DNA of 64,000 nucleotides from NCBI RefSeq assembly GCF_003326015.1, contig NZ_CP023860.1:124001-188000 (forward strand), written 5' to 3'. Origin of the DNA: Candidatus Thioglobus sp. NP1. GTDB taxonomy: Bacteria > Pseudomonadota > Gammaproteobacteria > PS1 > Pseudothioglobaceae. The position numbers and the translations under genes were made by a program. Below the pieces are notes generated by a model. That model was not told the origin of the DNA. It ran no database searches and saw nothing but the letters and a program-made list of their open reading frames with translations. Shown here piece after piece: positions 1-8,344 of the stretch. Position 1 is the stretch's first letter; each line of letters begins with the position of its first letter.

Positions 1-261
1 TGGTCGTAAATTACGCTCCAATGACTCCCATTTTGGGCCTCCAACGGCACCTAATAAAATTGAGTCGCAGTTCTTAGCTAGCTTAATAGTTTCATCAGGT
101 AAGGGTGATCCAGTTTCATCATAAGCAGCTCCCCCAATAAGTCCATCTTCAAGACTCATGCCCATATCATTATTATCATTCAATGAATTAATTACCTTAA
201 TGGCCTGAGCAACGATTTCCTTACCAATCCCATCACCAGGAAGTATTAATATTTTTGACAT
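1..261 (-). CDS. leuB: 3-isopropylmalate dehydrogenase, N-terminal part (cut by window edge)
   Basis: Oxidises and decarboxylates 3-isopropylmalate in leucine biosynthesis. Only the first 87 codons lie in the window. I translated it from the reverse strand: it opens [16 protein letters not shown], the usual N-terminal nucleotide-binding strand of the isocitrate/isopropylmalate dehydrogenase family, and continues with [16 protein letters not shown] and [10 protein letters not shown], which are LeuB-type signatures rather than isocitrate dehydrogenase ones. The start is the ATG whose complement ends at base 261. It diverges from cysS across a 142-base gap. The rest of the gene, including the catalytic Lys and Asp residues, is outside the window. 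Confidence 0.88.
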   Translation of the reverse strand, partial: MSKILILPGDGIGKEIVAQAIKVINSLNDNNDMGMSLEDGLIGGAAYDETGSPLPDETIKLAKNCDSILLGAVGGPKWESLERNLRP

Positions 262-339
262 CTAATTATTGGTATTCTAGTTTCATTAAACATATATTAT
301 ACAATTTGTATATATTAAACAAAGACCAAACTTACTCAA

Positions 340-368
340 TTGAACTTTATCAAAATCATTTCTATTAA
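340..368 (+). promoter_or_regulatory. possible sigma70 promoter for cysS
   Basis: TTGAAC (340-345), a 17-base spacer and TATTAA (363-368), each 4 of 6 to consensus. This is the only well-spaced pair I found in the gap before cysS. The gap is so AT-rich that chance matches are likely; a second TATAAA near 391 is an alternative. Confidence 0.3.
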
Positions 369-403
369 ATATTAATTAAGACAAACCAGTATAAAATATT
401 GTC

Positions 404-1792
404 ATGCTAAAAATTTATAACACACTTACTAACCAGAAAGAAGTATTCAAACCCATTGATCCTAGTAAGGTTGGAATTTATGTATGTGGAATGACTGTTT
501 ATGATTTTTGTCATATGGGTCATGCCAGAGTATTGGTTATGTTTGATGTTATAACCAGACATCTTAGACGAAACTTTAAAGATGTTAAATATATAAGAAA
601 TATTACTGATATAGATGACAAGATAATTAGTAGAGCGATTGAAAATAACGAAGATATCTTTTCACTTACAAAGCGATTCATTGATGCCATGCATGAAGAT
701 GAAATTGCCCTTGGTGTTATTAGTCCAGATATTGAACCAAAAGCAACAGATTCAATAGAACAAATGATTAATATGATTGAACTACTTATAAAGAATAGGC
801 TTGCTTACCAAGGCAAAAATGGTGATGTATTCTATTCTGTTAGAAAGTTTAAAAATTATGGCAAGCTATCAGGTAAAAATTTAGATGATTTAGAATCAGG
901 TGCGCGTGTCGATATTGAAAGCAATAAAGAGGATCCTCTCGACTTTGTTTTATGGAAAATGGCTAAGCCTAATGAACCTAAATGGCCCTCTCCATGGGGA
1001 GATGGCAGACCTGGATGGCATATTGAATGCTCAGCAATGTCAACCCATTTTATAGATGATCATTTTGATATTCATGGTGGTGGAATGGATCTCACATTTC
1101 CTCATCATGAAAATGAGATAGCCCAGTCTGAAGGTGCTACTGGATGTAAATTTGTTAACACTTGGATGCATGTTGGCTTTGTAAATATTAATGATGAGAA
1201 AATGAGTAAATCTCTTAATAATTTTTTTACTATTCGTGATATTCTTGGAAAGTATGATGGTGAAACTCTTCGATATTTTTTAATTAGTAGTCATTACCGT
1301 TCTCCATTAAATTTTAGTAGTACTAATATTGATAGTGCAAAATCTGCTTTAAAAAGGCTTTATACAGCTACAAGAGGTCTTTCAGATAATGTTGGTATTA
1401 ATTATGTTTCAAATAATAATTTGGATTATGAAGATAGATTTAACTCAGCGTTGAATGATGATTTTAATACTCCTATTGCGATAAGTATCTTATTCGAAAT
1501 AGCTAAACAAATTAATGTTGAACGCTTAAATAATCTTAAAAAAGCCAATGCCTTATCCCAACTTCTGAAAAAATTAGCAAACTTTCTAGGTATTCTTGAA
1601 TATGATGCTGATGAGTACTTAAAACAAGGATCAGAGTTATCAGAAAATGAAATCTTAAATAAGATCAGTAAAAGAGAACAAGCAAGATTATCAAAAGATT
1701 TTGCTATGTCAGATCAAGTACGAGATGAACTTCTGGAGTTTGGAATTATCCTTGAGGATACTGTAGATGGAACTACTTGGCGCAGAAGATAA
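404..1792 (+). CDS. cysS: cysteinyl-tRNA synthetase
   Basis: Charges tRNA-Cys with cysteine in the cytoplasm; a class I synthetase. The HIGH motif appears as HMGH (residues 37-40) and the KMSKS loop at 266-270. The zinc site that selects cysteine is present: C28, C209 and H234 with the following HENE. Length of 462 residues is normal for the family. The C-terminal segment with REQARLSKDFAMSDQVRDEL and the ending DTVDGTTWRRR are typical CysS. The following nucleotidase gene starts at the base directly after its stop codon, so the two are probably cotranscribed. Nothing is unusual in the protein. Confidence 0.97.
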   Translation: MLKIYNTLTNQKEVFKPIDPSKVGIYVCGMTVYDFCHMGHARVLVMFDVITRHLRRNFKDVKYIRNITDIDDKIISRAIENNEDIFSLTKRFIDAMHEDEIALGVISPDIEPKATDSIEQMINMIELLIKNRLAYQGKNGDVFYSVRKFKNYGKLSGKNLDDLESGARVDIESNKEDPLDFVLWKMAKPNEPKWPSPWGDGRPGWHIECSAMSTHFIDDHFDIHGGGMDLTFPHHENEIAQSEGATGCKFVNTWMHVGFVNINDEKMSKSLNNFFTIRDILGKYDGETLRYFLISSHYRSPLNFSSTNIDSAKSALKRLYTATRGLSDNVGINYVSNNNLDYEDRFNSALNDDFNTPIAISILFEIAKQINVERLNNLKKANALSQLLKKLANFLGILEYDADEYLKQGSELSENEILNKISKREQARLSKDFAMSDQVRDELLEFGIILEDTVDGTTWRRR

Positions 1793-2470
1793 ATGAGCTC
1801 TAATGTGAATTGGAATAAAATTGAATCTATCCTACTTGATTTGGATGGAACTCTCTTAGATTTAAATTTTGATCTTCATTTTTGGCTAGAATACATTCCA
1901 AAAGTCTACTCCGAAAAACATAATATTAGTTTTCAAGATGCAAAAAAAATAATAGTTTCAAGGATTGAGTCTCAAGAAGGCAAACTAACCTGGTATTGCC
2001 TAGACTTCTGGGAGGAGAATCTTGAACTCGATATTATGAAATTAAAAAAAGATATTTCATATCTTATTCAAGTTCATAAATATGTCTTAGATTTTTTAAA
2101 TGCAGCTAAAGAAAACAAAAAACAAATCTTCTTAGTTACTAATGCTCATCGAAAAGGAATTGATTTAAAGATGGAGGCCTCTGGCCTTCAGAGCTACTTT
2201 GATAAAATTATTTCTTCACATGACTTTGGTTCTCCAAAACAAGATCAGAAATTTTGGATAGAGCTAGCTAATACTATTGATTTTGATAAAGATAGAAGTA
2301 TATTTTTTGATGATTCACTTGATGTTCTTGAGGCTGCCTCTAAATTTAGGATTAAAAACATAGTTGCAATAAATAAACCCAGTACTAAACTAGATAAAAA
2401 GAATATCCCTGGATTTATAAATATTGAAAATTTCTCTGAGGTTATGACTTTTAATTCAATTACTAATTAA
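1793..2470 (+). CDS. yrfG: HAD-family 5'-nucleotidase, YrfG-like (GMP/IMP nucleotidase)
   Basis: A cytoplasmic haloacid-dehalogenase phosphatase of 225 residues. Motif I is LLDLDGTLLDL (nucleophile and acid Asp near residues 16 and 18), motif II lies at LVTNA, motif III at the Lys in GSPKQDQKFW, and motif IV at FFDDSLDVLEAA. The LNFDLHFWLEYIP and TWYCLDFWEE stretches match the E. coli YrfG subfamily, which removes phosphate from GMP and IMP. That substrate is taken from the family and not provable here. The ATG follows the cysS stop with no gap, which implies translational coupling. Confidence 0.8.
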   Translation: MSSNVNWNKIESILLDLDGTLLDLNFDLHFWLEYIPKVYSEKHNISFQDAKKIIVSRIESQEGKLTWYCLDFWEENLELDIMKLKKDISYLIQVHKYVLDFLNAAKENKKQIFLVTNAHRKGIDLKMEASGLQSYFDKIISSHDFGSPKQDQKFWIELANTIDFDKDRSIFFDDSLDVLEAASKFRIKNIVAINKPSTKLDKKNIPGFINIENFSEVMTFNSITN

Positions 2471-2604
2471 CTAAAAGTATAGATTCTTGATGCATTTTGA
2501 CAAATGATTGGTATAAATTAAAATAAAAATTTTATTTAGTCTTAAAAAAATTAATTTAATTAAACTAAGCTTTAGAATATTTCTAAAGGACTTTTATCGT
2601 CAAA

Positions 2605-2613
2605 TGTTATAAT
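2605..2613 (+). promoter_or_regulatory. extended -10 promoter before the phosphofructokinase gene
   Basis: TGTTATAAT is a perfect extended -10 box (TGnTATAAT), 41 bases before the start codon and in the only sizeable gap (183 bases) on this strand. No convincing -35 is present, as is usual with extended -10 promoters. Confidence 0.5.
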
Positions 2614-2653
2614 ATTTAGTCTTAAATCTCTTAATAATAAACACTTACATATT

Positions 2654-3898
2654 ATGAAAAATGCTTTTTATGCTCAATCTGGAGGTGTAACTGCTGTAAT
2701 AAATGCTTCAGCATGTGCTGTCATAGAAACAGCTCGAAAATATCCAGACAAAATTAGTAAAGTGTTAGCTGGTGAAAATGGAATTATAGGTGCTTTAACA
2801 GAAAATCTTATTGATACGTCTCTTGAATCTGCAGCAGATATAACTGCTTTAAATCACACTCCATCTGGTGCGTTTGGTTCTTGTCGATATAAAATGAAAT
2901 CTCTAGAGTCAAATAGAAGGGAATATGAGCGTCTAATTGATGTTTTTAAAGCACATGATATTGGATATTTTTTTTATAATGGTGGTGGAGATTCAGCTGA
3001 TACATGCTTAAAAATTTCTCAACTATCAGAAAGTATGGGGTTCCCAATTCAGGCAATACATATTCCTAAAACTGTAGATAATGACCTCCCAGTGACAGAT
3101 AATTGTCCTGGATTTGGTTCTGTTGCAAAATATATTGCCGTATCGACTTTGGAGGCAAGTCTTGATGTTGCATCGATGGCTGCTTCATCTACTAAAATAT
3201 TTGTTCTTGAGGTGATGGGACGCCATGCGGGATGGATTGCTGCAGCTGGAGGCCTTGTTGACTCAACTATTCCTATTGTTATTCTATTCCCTGAAATTGA
3301 ATTTAACGAAAAAGCATTCCTTGCAAAGGTAGATAAAAATGTTAAGGATTATGGCTATTGTACTATTGTTGTGTCTGAGGGAACAAAATGGCCTAATGGA
3401 AAATTCTTAGCAGAACAAGAAACTAGAGATGATTTTGGTCATGCTCAACTTGGTGGAGCTGCACCTGTTGTTGCCAATATAGTTAAAAAATCTTTAGGTT
3501 ATAAGTTTCATTGGGCTGTTGCTGACTATTTACAACGTTCTGCAAGACATCTAGCTTCTAATGAAGATGTTAAGCAAGCATACGCCCTTGGGAAGGCTGC
3601 TGTTGAAATGGCTATTGAAGGCAAGAATGCTATTATGCCAGCAATTATTAGAACTTCTAATAATCCATATGAATGGGAAATTGGTTATGGAGAATTAAAA
3701 GATATTGCAAATGTTGAAAAAATGATGCCTGAGAATTACATTTCAAAGGATGGTTTTTCAATTACAAATGAATGTCGTGAATATTTACTTCCACTTATTG
3801 AAGGTGAGAATTATCCACCGTATAATAATGGATTGCCTGAGTATGTTGTTTTAAAGAAATCAAAAGTAAATAAAAAATTACCGCCCTTTAAAATTTAG
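2654..3898 (+). CDS. pfp: diphosphate-dependent 6-phosphofructokinase
   Basis: Interconverts fructose 6-phosphate and fructose 1,6-bisphosphate using pyrophosphate rather than ATP. It is 414 residues, longer than bacterial ATP enzymes (about 320). The decisive residue is visible: PKTVDND carries Lys where ATP enzymes have Gly in PGTIDND, which marks PPi-specific members. The phosphate loop reads NGGGDSADT. The MGRHAGWIAAAGG motif of the substrate site is intact. In chemoautotrophic and methylotrophic gammaproteobacteria this reversible enzyme is proposed to replace fructose bisphosphatase; whether that holds here is inference. adk follows after 15 bases. Confidence 0.88.
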   Translation: MKNAFYAQSGGVTAVINASACAVIETARKYPDKISKVLAGENGIIGALTENLIDTSLESAADITALNHTPSGAFGSCRYKMKSLESNRREYERLIDVFKAHDIGYFFYNGGGDSADTCLKISQLSESMGFPIQAIHIPKTVDNDLPVTDNCPGFGSVAKYIAVSTLEASLDVASMAASSTKIFVLEVMGRHAGWIAAAGGLVDSTIPIVILFPEIEFNEKAFLAKVDKNVKDYGYCTIVVSEGTKWPNGKFLAEQETRDDFGHAQLGGAAPVVANIVKKSLGYKFHWAVADYLQRSARHLASNEDVKQAYALGKAAVEMAIEGKNAIMPAIIRTSNNPYEWEIGYGELKDIANVEKMMPENYISKDGFSITNECREYLLPLIEGENYPPYNNGLPEYVVLKKSKVNKKLPPFKI

Positions 3899-3913
3899 GA
3901 GTTAGTCCCTTTT

Positions 3914-4567
3914 ATGAACGTTATTTTATTAGGTCCACCTGGTGCAGGAAAGGGCACTCAAGCATCCCATATTTGTGAAAAATTTAACATTCCTCAAATA
4001 TCCACTGGTGATATGCTACGAGCAGCTGTAAATGAGGGTTCACCTATTGGTATTAAGGCTAAGAAGATTATTGATGCAGGGAATCTTGTTTCTGATGAAA
4101 TTATTATTGCATTAGTTAAAGACAGAATTCAGTCGCCTGACTGCAAAAATGGCTACTTACTTGATGGTTTTCCAAGAACTATCCCACAGGCTGACTCTCT
4201 TAAATTAGAGGGCATTCACATTAATTATGTAGTTGAAGTTAAAGTCCCAGACGATGATATTGTTATAAGAATGTCAGGTCGACGAGTTCATTTAGCTTCT
4301 GGAAGAACTTATCATATCGTTTTTAATCCACCAAATGAAATAGGGAAAGATGATTTAACAGGTGAAGACTTAATTCAGAGAGTTGATGATAGTGAGGATA
4401 TTGTCAGGGGACGCTTAAAAATCTATCATAAGCAAACTGAGCCTTTAGTAAAGTATTACAGCAATGATGCTAATGATGATAAAACAGTTACAAAATTTAT
4501 TGCTTTAGATGGAGTGGGCACTCTTAATGAAGTTAAAGAGCGCATTACCTCTGCACTTGCAAGTTAA
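3914..4567 (+). CDS. adk: adenylate kinase
   Basis: Equilibrates ATP, ADP and AMP in the cytoplasm. P-loop [10 protein letters not shown] at residues 7-16, AMP-binding TGDMLRAA and GFPRTIPQA, and a long-form LID domain starting [13 protein letters not shown]. The four zinc cysteines seen in some Gram-positive LID domains are absent, as in other proteobacterial enzymes. At 217 residues it is the usual length. It shares a run with the PPi phosphofructokinase, so energy-metabolism genes are together. It ends 13 bases before the convergent lptA stop, with no clear terminator between them. Confidence 0.96.
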   Translation: MNVILLGPPGAGKGTQASHICEKFNIPQISTGDMLRAAVNEGSPIGIKAKKIIDAGNLVSDEIIIALVKDRIQSPDCKNGYLLDGFPRTIPQADSLKLEGIHINYVVEVKVPDDDIVIRMSGRRVHLASGRTYHIVFNPPNEIGKDDLTGEDLIQRVDDSEDIVRGRLKIYHKQTEPLVKYYSNDANDDKTVTKFIALDGVGTLNEVKERITSALAS

Positions 4568-4580
4568 TTACCCTAAAGTA

Positions 4581-5066
4581 CTATAGAGCAATTTTAAATT
4601 TCACTCTTTCAGTACCATCCTCAGAGCCTTTAACAATCACCTTATCATTATTTATATCATAACTTAATGAGTCACCACTAAATGAATCAAAACCTTGGAT
4701 CAAGTATGCATTACCAACCAAAAAAACCATCCCTTCATTAACATCGTACGTAATTAAATCTGCAGTAGCCTCAATAAAACGAGCTTGAGTCTCTTGACTT
4801 TGAATAAATTTCGCTGGCTTATCAGGAGCGCCTTTTGCAATCACTGTTTCAACTCCATCACTATTATTTTGAACTTGAATAAGCTCTGCTGTAATCAATA
4901 GTGATCCTTGTCTTACTTCAGCAGCTCCTAAAAACTCATTAAAGCCTGAAGTTTCATCAACTATTACTGAATTTGCTTCAATTTCTATAGGTTGTTTGGC
5001 ATCTTCAGGTAAAGCAATTGCAAAGGTTGTAAAAAACAAGGCAAACAATAAAATAATTTTATTCAT
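4581..5066 (-). CDS. lptA: LPS transport periplasmic protein LptA
   Basis: Forms the periplasmic bridge that carries lipopolysaccharide from LptC to the outer membrane. The N terminus MNKIILLFALFFTTFAIA is a signal peptide. The rest is an OstA/LptA jelly-roll: PIEIEANSVIVDETSGFNEFLGAAEV, then repeated short beta segments ending in YLIQGFDSFSGDSLSYDINNDKVIVKG. I chose the ATG at 5066, which overlaps the lptC stop by 8 bases (ATGAATAA), over an in-frame TTG at 5075 because the signal peptide then begins cleanly. lptB is not in the window. Confidence 0.85.
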   Translation of the reverse strand: MNKIILLFALFFTTFAIALPEDAKQPIEIEANSVIVDETSGFNEFLGAAEVRQGSLLITAELIQVQNNSDGVETVIAKGAPDKPAKFIQSQETQARFIEATADLITYDVNEGMVFLVGNAYLIQGFDSFSGDSLSYDINNDKVIVKGSEDGTERVKFKIAL

Positions 5067-6018
5067 AAACAGCAAAAACCTTTCCCGTTAATTCGAGTCT
5101 TTTTGAAGCAGCATCATAATACATTTGTTTAGATTTTATTTCACTATTACCTGATTGGAAATGACTTGGCTCGTTAGATTTAAAAAATTCACCACCATTT
5201 GAGCGATCTACTACAAGGTTTGATGTCTTAATTTTACTACCTGAGGAGGGATTTAGGATTTCTACTTGGCCCAAAAAGTTCATTAAATTTTGATTCGCAT
5301 CCATATCAAAGCCTTTTTCAGAATTTACTCTATTACCAGTTGATTGAAAACTAGTTTTACCCTTACTATTATATTTCTTTTGACCATTAGTATGACTAAT
5401 ATAGAGATCTGTTGTGTCAACTCTTGTATCTGACGTTTGCAAGATCTGAACCTCTCCCTTTAGAAACATTGTATTACTATCAATGTCCATCTCCATCTCT
5501 TGAGCATTAATTTTTGAATTTTCACCTAAATAAGTTATCTTTTTATTACTCTTAATTTTACCATTATTTGAAAACACAATTAATGACTCAGTATCAAGCT
5601 CATGAGAAATACCACTTTTAGTTTTAATATTAACCTCACCATTAAAAGATATCACTCGTGATTCGAGCATCTCAGCCTGATTTGATTTTAATACAATCCC
5701 CTCTTGTCCAGATTCATTAAATGTTTTAACTTCAACATTAAGGAGCTGAATTGGAGAGTTTTTATAACTATAGTAAGTTTCTGCTTTAATGGTACGTAAT
5801 AAAATTAGCTTTTCAGAATACTCTTTAATTATAAAGTTATCAATTTTTTCAAGATATGCAATCTCTTTATCCATCAGATTAGTGCTAGATGATTGATCTA
5901 TTTTTTTTTGAAAAACTAAAAGCTTTAAATAATTATTTTGAAATAACCATATACTAACTACCAAGACTATAATAGCTATTATTAATGATTGAATCTTCTT
6001 AGATTTAAAAAATGTCAT
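5059..6018 (-). CDS. lptC: LptC-like LPS export protein, unusually long
   Basis: Inner-membrane-anchored part of the Lpt machine that hands LPS from LptBFG to LptA. One N-terminal membrane segment (about residues 10-27, IQSLIIAIIVLVVSIWLF) precedes a beta-rich periplasmic domain with LptC-like features (ETYYSY, LKSNQAEML, SGEVNI-type strands). At 319 residues it is well above the roughly 190 of E. coli LptC: about 130 extra C-terminal residues repeat the OstA-like pattern (DTTDLYISHTNG, KIKTSNLVVDRSNGG, EIKSKQMYYDAASKRLELTG). Its start lies only 3 bases from the divergent thiE start. Position directly before lptA supports the call. Confidence 0.75.
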   Translation of the reverse strand: MTFFKSKKIQSLIIAIIVLVVSIWLFQNNYLKLLVFQKKIDQSSSTNLMDKEIAYLEKIDNFIIKEYSEKLILLRTIKAETYYSYKNSPIQLLNVEVKTFNESGQEGIVLKSNQAEMLESRVISFNGEVNIKTKSGISHELDTESLIVFSNNGKIKSNKKITYLGENSKINAQEMEMDIDSNTMFLKGEVQILQTSDTRVDTTDLYISHTNGQKKYNSKGKTSFQSTGNRVNSEKGFDMDANQNLMNFLGQVEILNPSSGSKIKTSNLVVDRSNGGEFFKSNEPSHFQSGNSEIKSKQMYYDAASKRLELTGKVFAVYE

Positions 6019-6021
6019 ATT

Positions 6022-6594
6022 ATGTTAAATCAAAAAATACAAGGTTTATATGGAATTACACCTAATAAAGATTTGAATATTAGTCTTATTAAAAATGTAA
6101 TCAAAAAACATAAAGTCAATATACTTCAATATCGACATAAAACTCAAGATGAAAAAATAAAGCTAGAAGAAGCAAAATATTTGCTTACACTATGCAAAGA
6201 ACATAATACTTTATTTCTTGTCAATGATGATATTAACCTATGCGAGAAAGTTGGAGCTGATGGAGTTCACTTAGGTAAAAATGATATTGAAATAAGCCTT
6301 GCAAGAAAACAACTTGGTGAAAAATTTATAATTGGAGTATCTTGCTATAATAATCCAGAACGAGCAATAGAGGCTCAAGATATTGGTGCTAATTATGTTG
6401 CTTTTGGATCAATTTTTAACTCTAAAACCAAGCCAAGTGCCCCTCATTGTTCACTTTCAATAATTGAAAATATTAAAAATGAAATAAATATACCTATTGT
6501 TGGAATTGGAGGTATTACATTTGAAAATCAAAAATATGCTTATGCTGCTGGTTGTGATTCTGTAGCAATGCTTGAGGGTCTCTTTAATTATTAA
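6022..6594 (+). CDS. thiE: thiamine-phosphate synthase
   Basis: Joins hydroxymethylpyrimidine pyrophosphate and thiazole phosphate to make thiamine phosphate. TIM-barrel protein with the expected marks: GLYGITPN at the start, LQYRHK, FLVNDDINLCEKVGADGVHLGKND, GVSCYN, YVAFGSIFNSKTKP and VGIGGIT. I start it at the ATG at 6022 (190 residues) instead of an in-frame TTG at 5989 that would extend it into lptC with unrelated sequence. Its end overlaps the convergent cfa by 11 bases. No TPP riboswitch can fit in the 3-base gap upstream; its promoter must lie inside lptC. Confidence 0.88.
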   Translation: MLNQKIQGLYGITPNKDLNISLIKNVIKKHKVNILQYRHKTQDEKIKLEEAKYLLTLCKEHNTLFLVNDDINLCEKVGADGVHLGKNDIEISLARKQLGEKFIIGVSCYNNPERAIEAQDIGANYVAFGSIFNSKTKPSAPHCSLSIIENIKNEINIPIVGIGGITFENQKYAYAAGCDSVAMLEGLFNY

Positions 6595-7720
6595 ATCTAG
6601 GATTATTTTTATAGTTATAACCTCCCTTCACACCATTTTTTGACATTACGAGTTGCCATAATTGATTTCTTCTTGAGCGAAAAGTTCCTGCACACATCAA
6701 CAGATAATATTCCCACATTCGCTTAAACCTTTCATCGTAGTTTCCCGTTAAACTATCGAAATTTTTTTGAAAATTCTCATTCCAAGACATTAATGTTGTG
6801 TCATAGTCCTGTCCAAAATTATGCCAATCTTCAACAACAAAAAAACCTTGTAAAGCTTCACTAATCTGACTTGAGGAGGGCGTCATCCCATTAGGAAAAA
6901 TATATTTATTAGTCCATGGGTCAGTTGAGAAACCTGGTGTATTTCTCCCTATTGTATGCAACAAAAATAACCCATCATCTGTTAAGCATCGATTTGCAAC
7001 ATTCATAAATGTTTTGTAATTTTTATATCCCACATGTTCAAACATACCTATAGAAACTATTGCATCATATTTTGCATCTAGATCTCGATAATCCTTTAAC
7101 TCAAACGATGTTTTCAACCCTTCACAAGATTTCTTCGCAAAATTCATTTGCTGTTTTGATACAGTAACACCATGAACAGTAACACCATATTTTTCAGCAG
7201 CAAACTTTGCAAATCCACCCCATCCACATCCAATTTCGAGGACATTCATTCCAGGCTCAAGGTGAAGTTTCCTACAAACTAAATCCAGCTTATTTATTTG
7301 AGCTTGCTCTAAACTGCTGGCATTTCTCCAATAACCACAGGAATAATTCATCCTTTCGTCAAGCATAAGTGAAAATAAATCATTGCCAATGTCATAATGC
7401 TCTTTACCTACGATATAGGCTCTTTTTTTAGATTGCGCATTAAAAATGTAGGCTTTAATAACGTGAGAGAAAAATGCAGGATTTTTTACTTTAACTTGTT
7501 TATCTATCTGGCCACTTAATAACTTGTCACTGAACTGATCTAGTGCTTGACAATCCCACCAACCATCCATATAACTTTCACCTAAAGCTAATGAACCCCC
7601 ACTAATTGCCCGTGCATAAAAAAACTCGTTATGAATTTGTGGATCACATGGACGCGAACCATTGATATTGATGTCAACAGAATCAAATAGTTTTTTTACA
7701 GTTTCTTTAAAATTAGCCAA
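6584..7720 (-). CDS. cfa: cyclopropane-fatty-acyl-phospholipid synthase
   Basis: Transfers a methylene group from S-adenosylmethionine to unsaturated acyl chains of membrane phospholipids. The 378 residues are the E. coli Cfa length. The SAM-binding motif LEIGCGWGGFAKFAAEKYG lies near residue 160, followed by GVTVSKQQ. Other family stretches are MNYSCGYW, SIGMFEHVGYKNYKTF and LLHTIGRN. The N-terminal domain with YARAISGGSLALGESYMDGWW is also canonical. The stop overlaps the thiE stop on the other strand by 11 bases. It has its own 82-base upstream gap before dsbB. Confidence 0.95.
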   Translation of the reverse strand: MANFKETVKKLFDSVDININGSRPCDPQIHNEFFYARAISGGSLALGESYMDGWWDCQALDQFSDKLLSGQIDKQVKVKNPAFFSHVIKAYIFNAQSKKRAYIVGKEHYDIGNDLFSLMLDERMNYSCGYWRNASSLEQAQINKLDLVCRKLHLEPGMNVLEIGCGWGGFAKFAAEKYGVTVHGVTVSKQQMNFAKKSCEGLKTSFELKDYRDLDAKYDAIVSIGMFEHVGYKNYKTFMNVANRCLTDDGLFLLHTIGRNTPGFSTDPWTNKYIFPNGMTPSSSQISEALQGFFVVEDWHNFGQDYDTTLMSWNENFQKNFDSLTGNYDERFKRMWEYYLLMCAGTFRSRRNQLWQLVMSKNGVKGGYNYKNNPRFNN

Positions 7721-7802
7721 ATCTTAAAAATTACTCTACCCAATTGGTAAATAATCTTACCACATAAGTAATTATTTTGGAAATCGTCCTAATTTTTTAG
7801 AT

Positions 7803-8315
7803 TTAAGAAATTGTGCTAGACTTTCTAATAGCTAAAATGCTTAATATAAAAATTACCACAAACCATATTAATGACCAACCCGCCATACTAAGGCCTAGAA
7901 ACTTCCAAGGAATTTCAGCACAGTTCCCATCACCCATAAATAAAGCATTAAGAACATCAGCAAATGGAAAAACATCAATGATGTATTCAAGTGGTGGACC
8001 ACATAATGGCACCTCATCTTCAGGCAATCCCTGGAGCCAAACTTGACGACCTGAAATCCATATTCCTGCAACTGCAGCTAATGAAATAAATACTGAATAA
8101 AAACGACTATATGAAGGCTTTGGGTTATTTAGAAAGGCAATAAAAGCTGAAATGCCAATTACACAATAGAAGAATTGTTGGGTTATACAGAGAGTACAAG
8201 CTTCTAAACCCAAAATTTTCATACTATAAGCGGCATAGCCAAGAAGAGAGCCAACTAGTATAAAAATAATTAAGTGTATTTGTCTTGGTAAAAGCTGAAG
8301 TAAAAAATTAATCAT
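7803..8315 (-). CDS. dsbB: disulfide bond formation protein B
   Basis: Inner-membrane quinone reductase that reoxidises periplasmic DsbA. All four catalytic cysteines are present: the CxxC pair C40 and C43 (ACTLC) in the first periplasmic loop, and C105 and C132 in the second loop (VPLCGPP and GNCAEIPW). Four hydrophobic membrane segments are visible. The ending KFLGLSMAGWSLIWF is typical. At 170 residues the length is normal. It follows the HD-domain gene by 29 bases on the same strand and could be the last gene of that transcript. Confidence 0.93.
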   Translation of the reverse strand: MINFLLQLLPRQIHLIIFILVGSLLGYAAYSMKILGLEACTLCITQQFFYCVIGISAFIAFLNNPKPSYSRFYSVFISLAAVAGIWISGRQVWLQGLPEDEVPLCGPPLEYIIDVFPFADVLNALFMGDGNCAEIPWKFLGLSMAGWSLIWFVVIFILSILAIRKSSTIS

Positions 8316-8344
8316 TTTTAGTAAGTTAATTTATCCATAAGATA

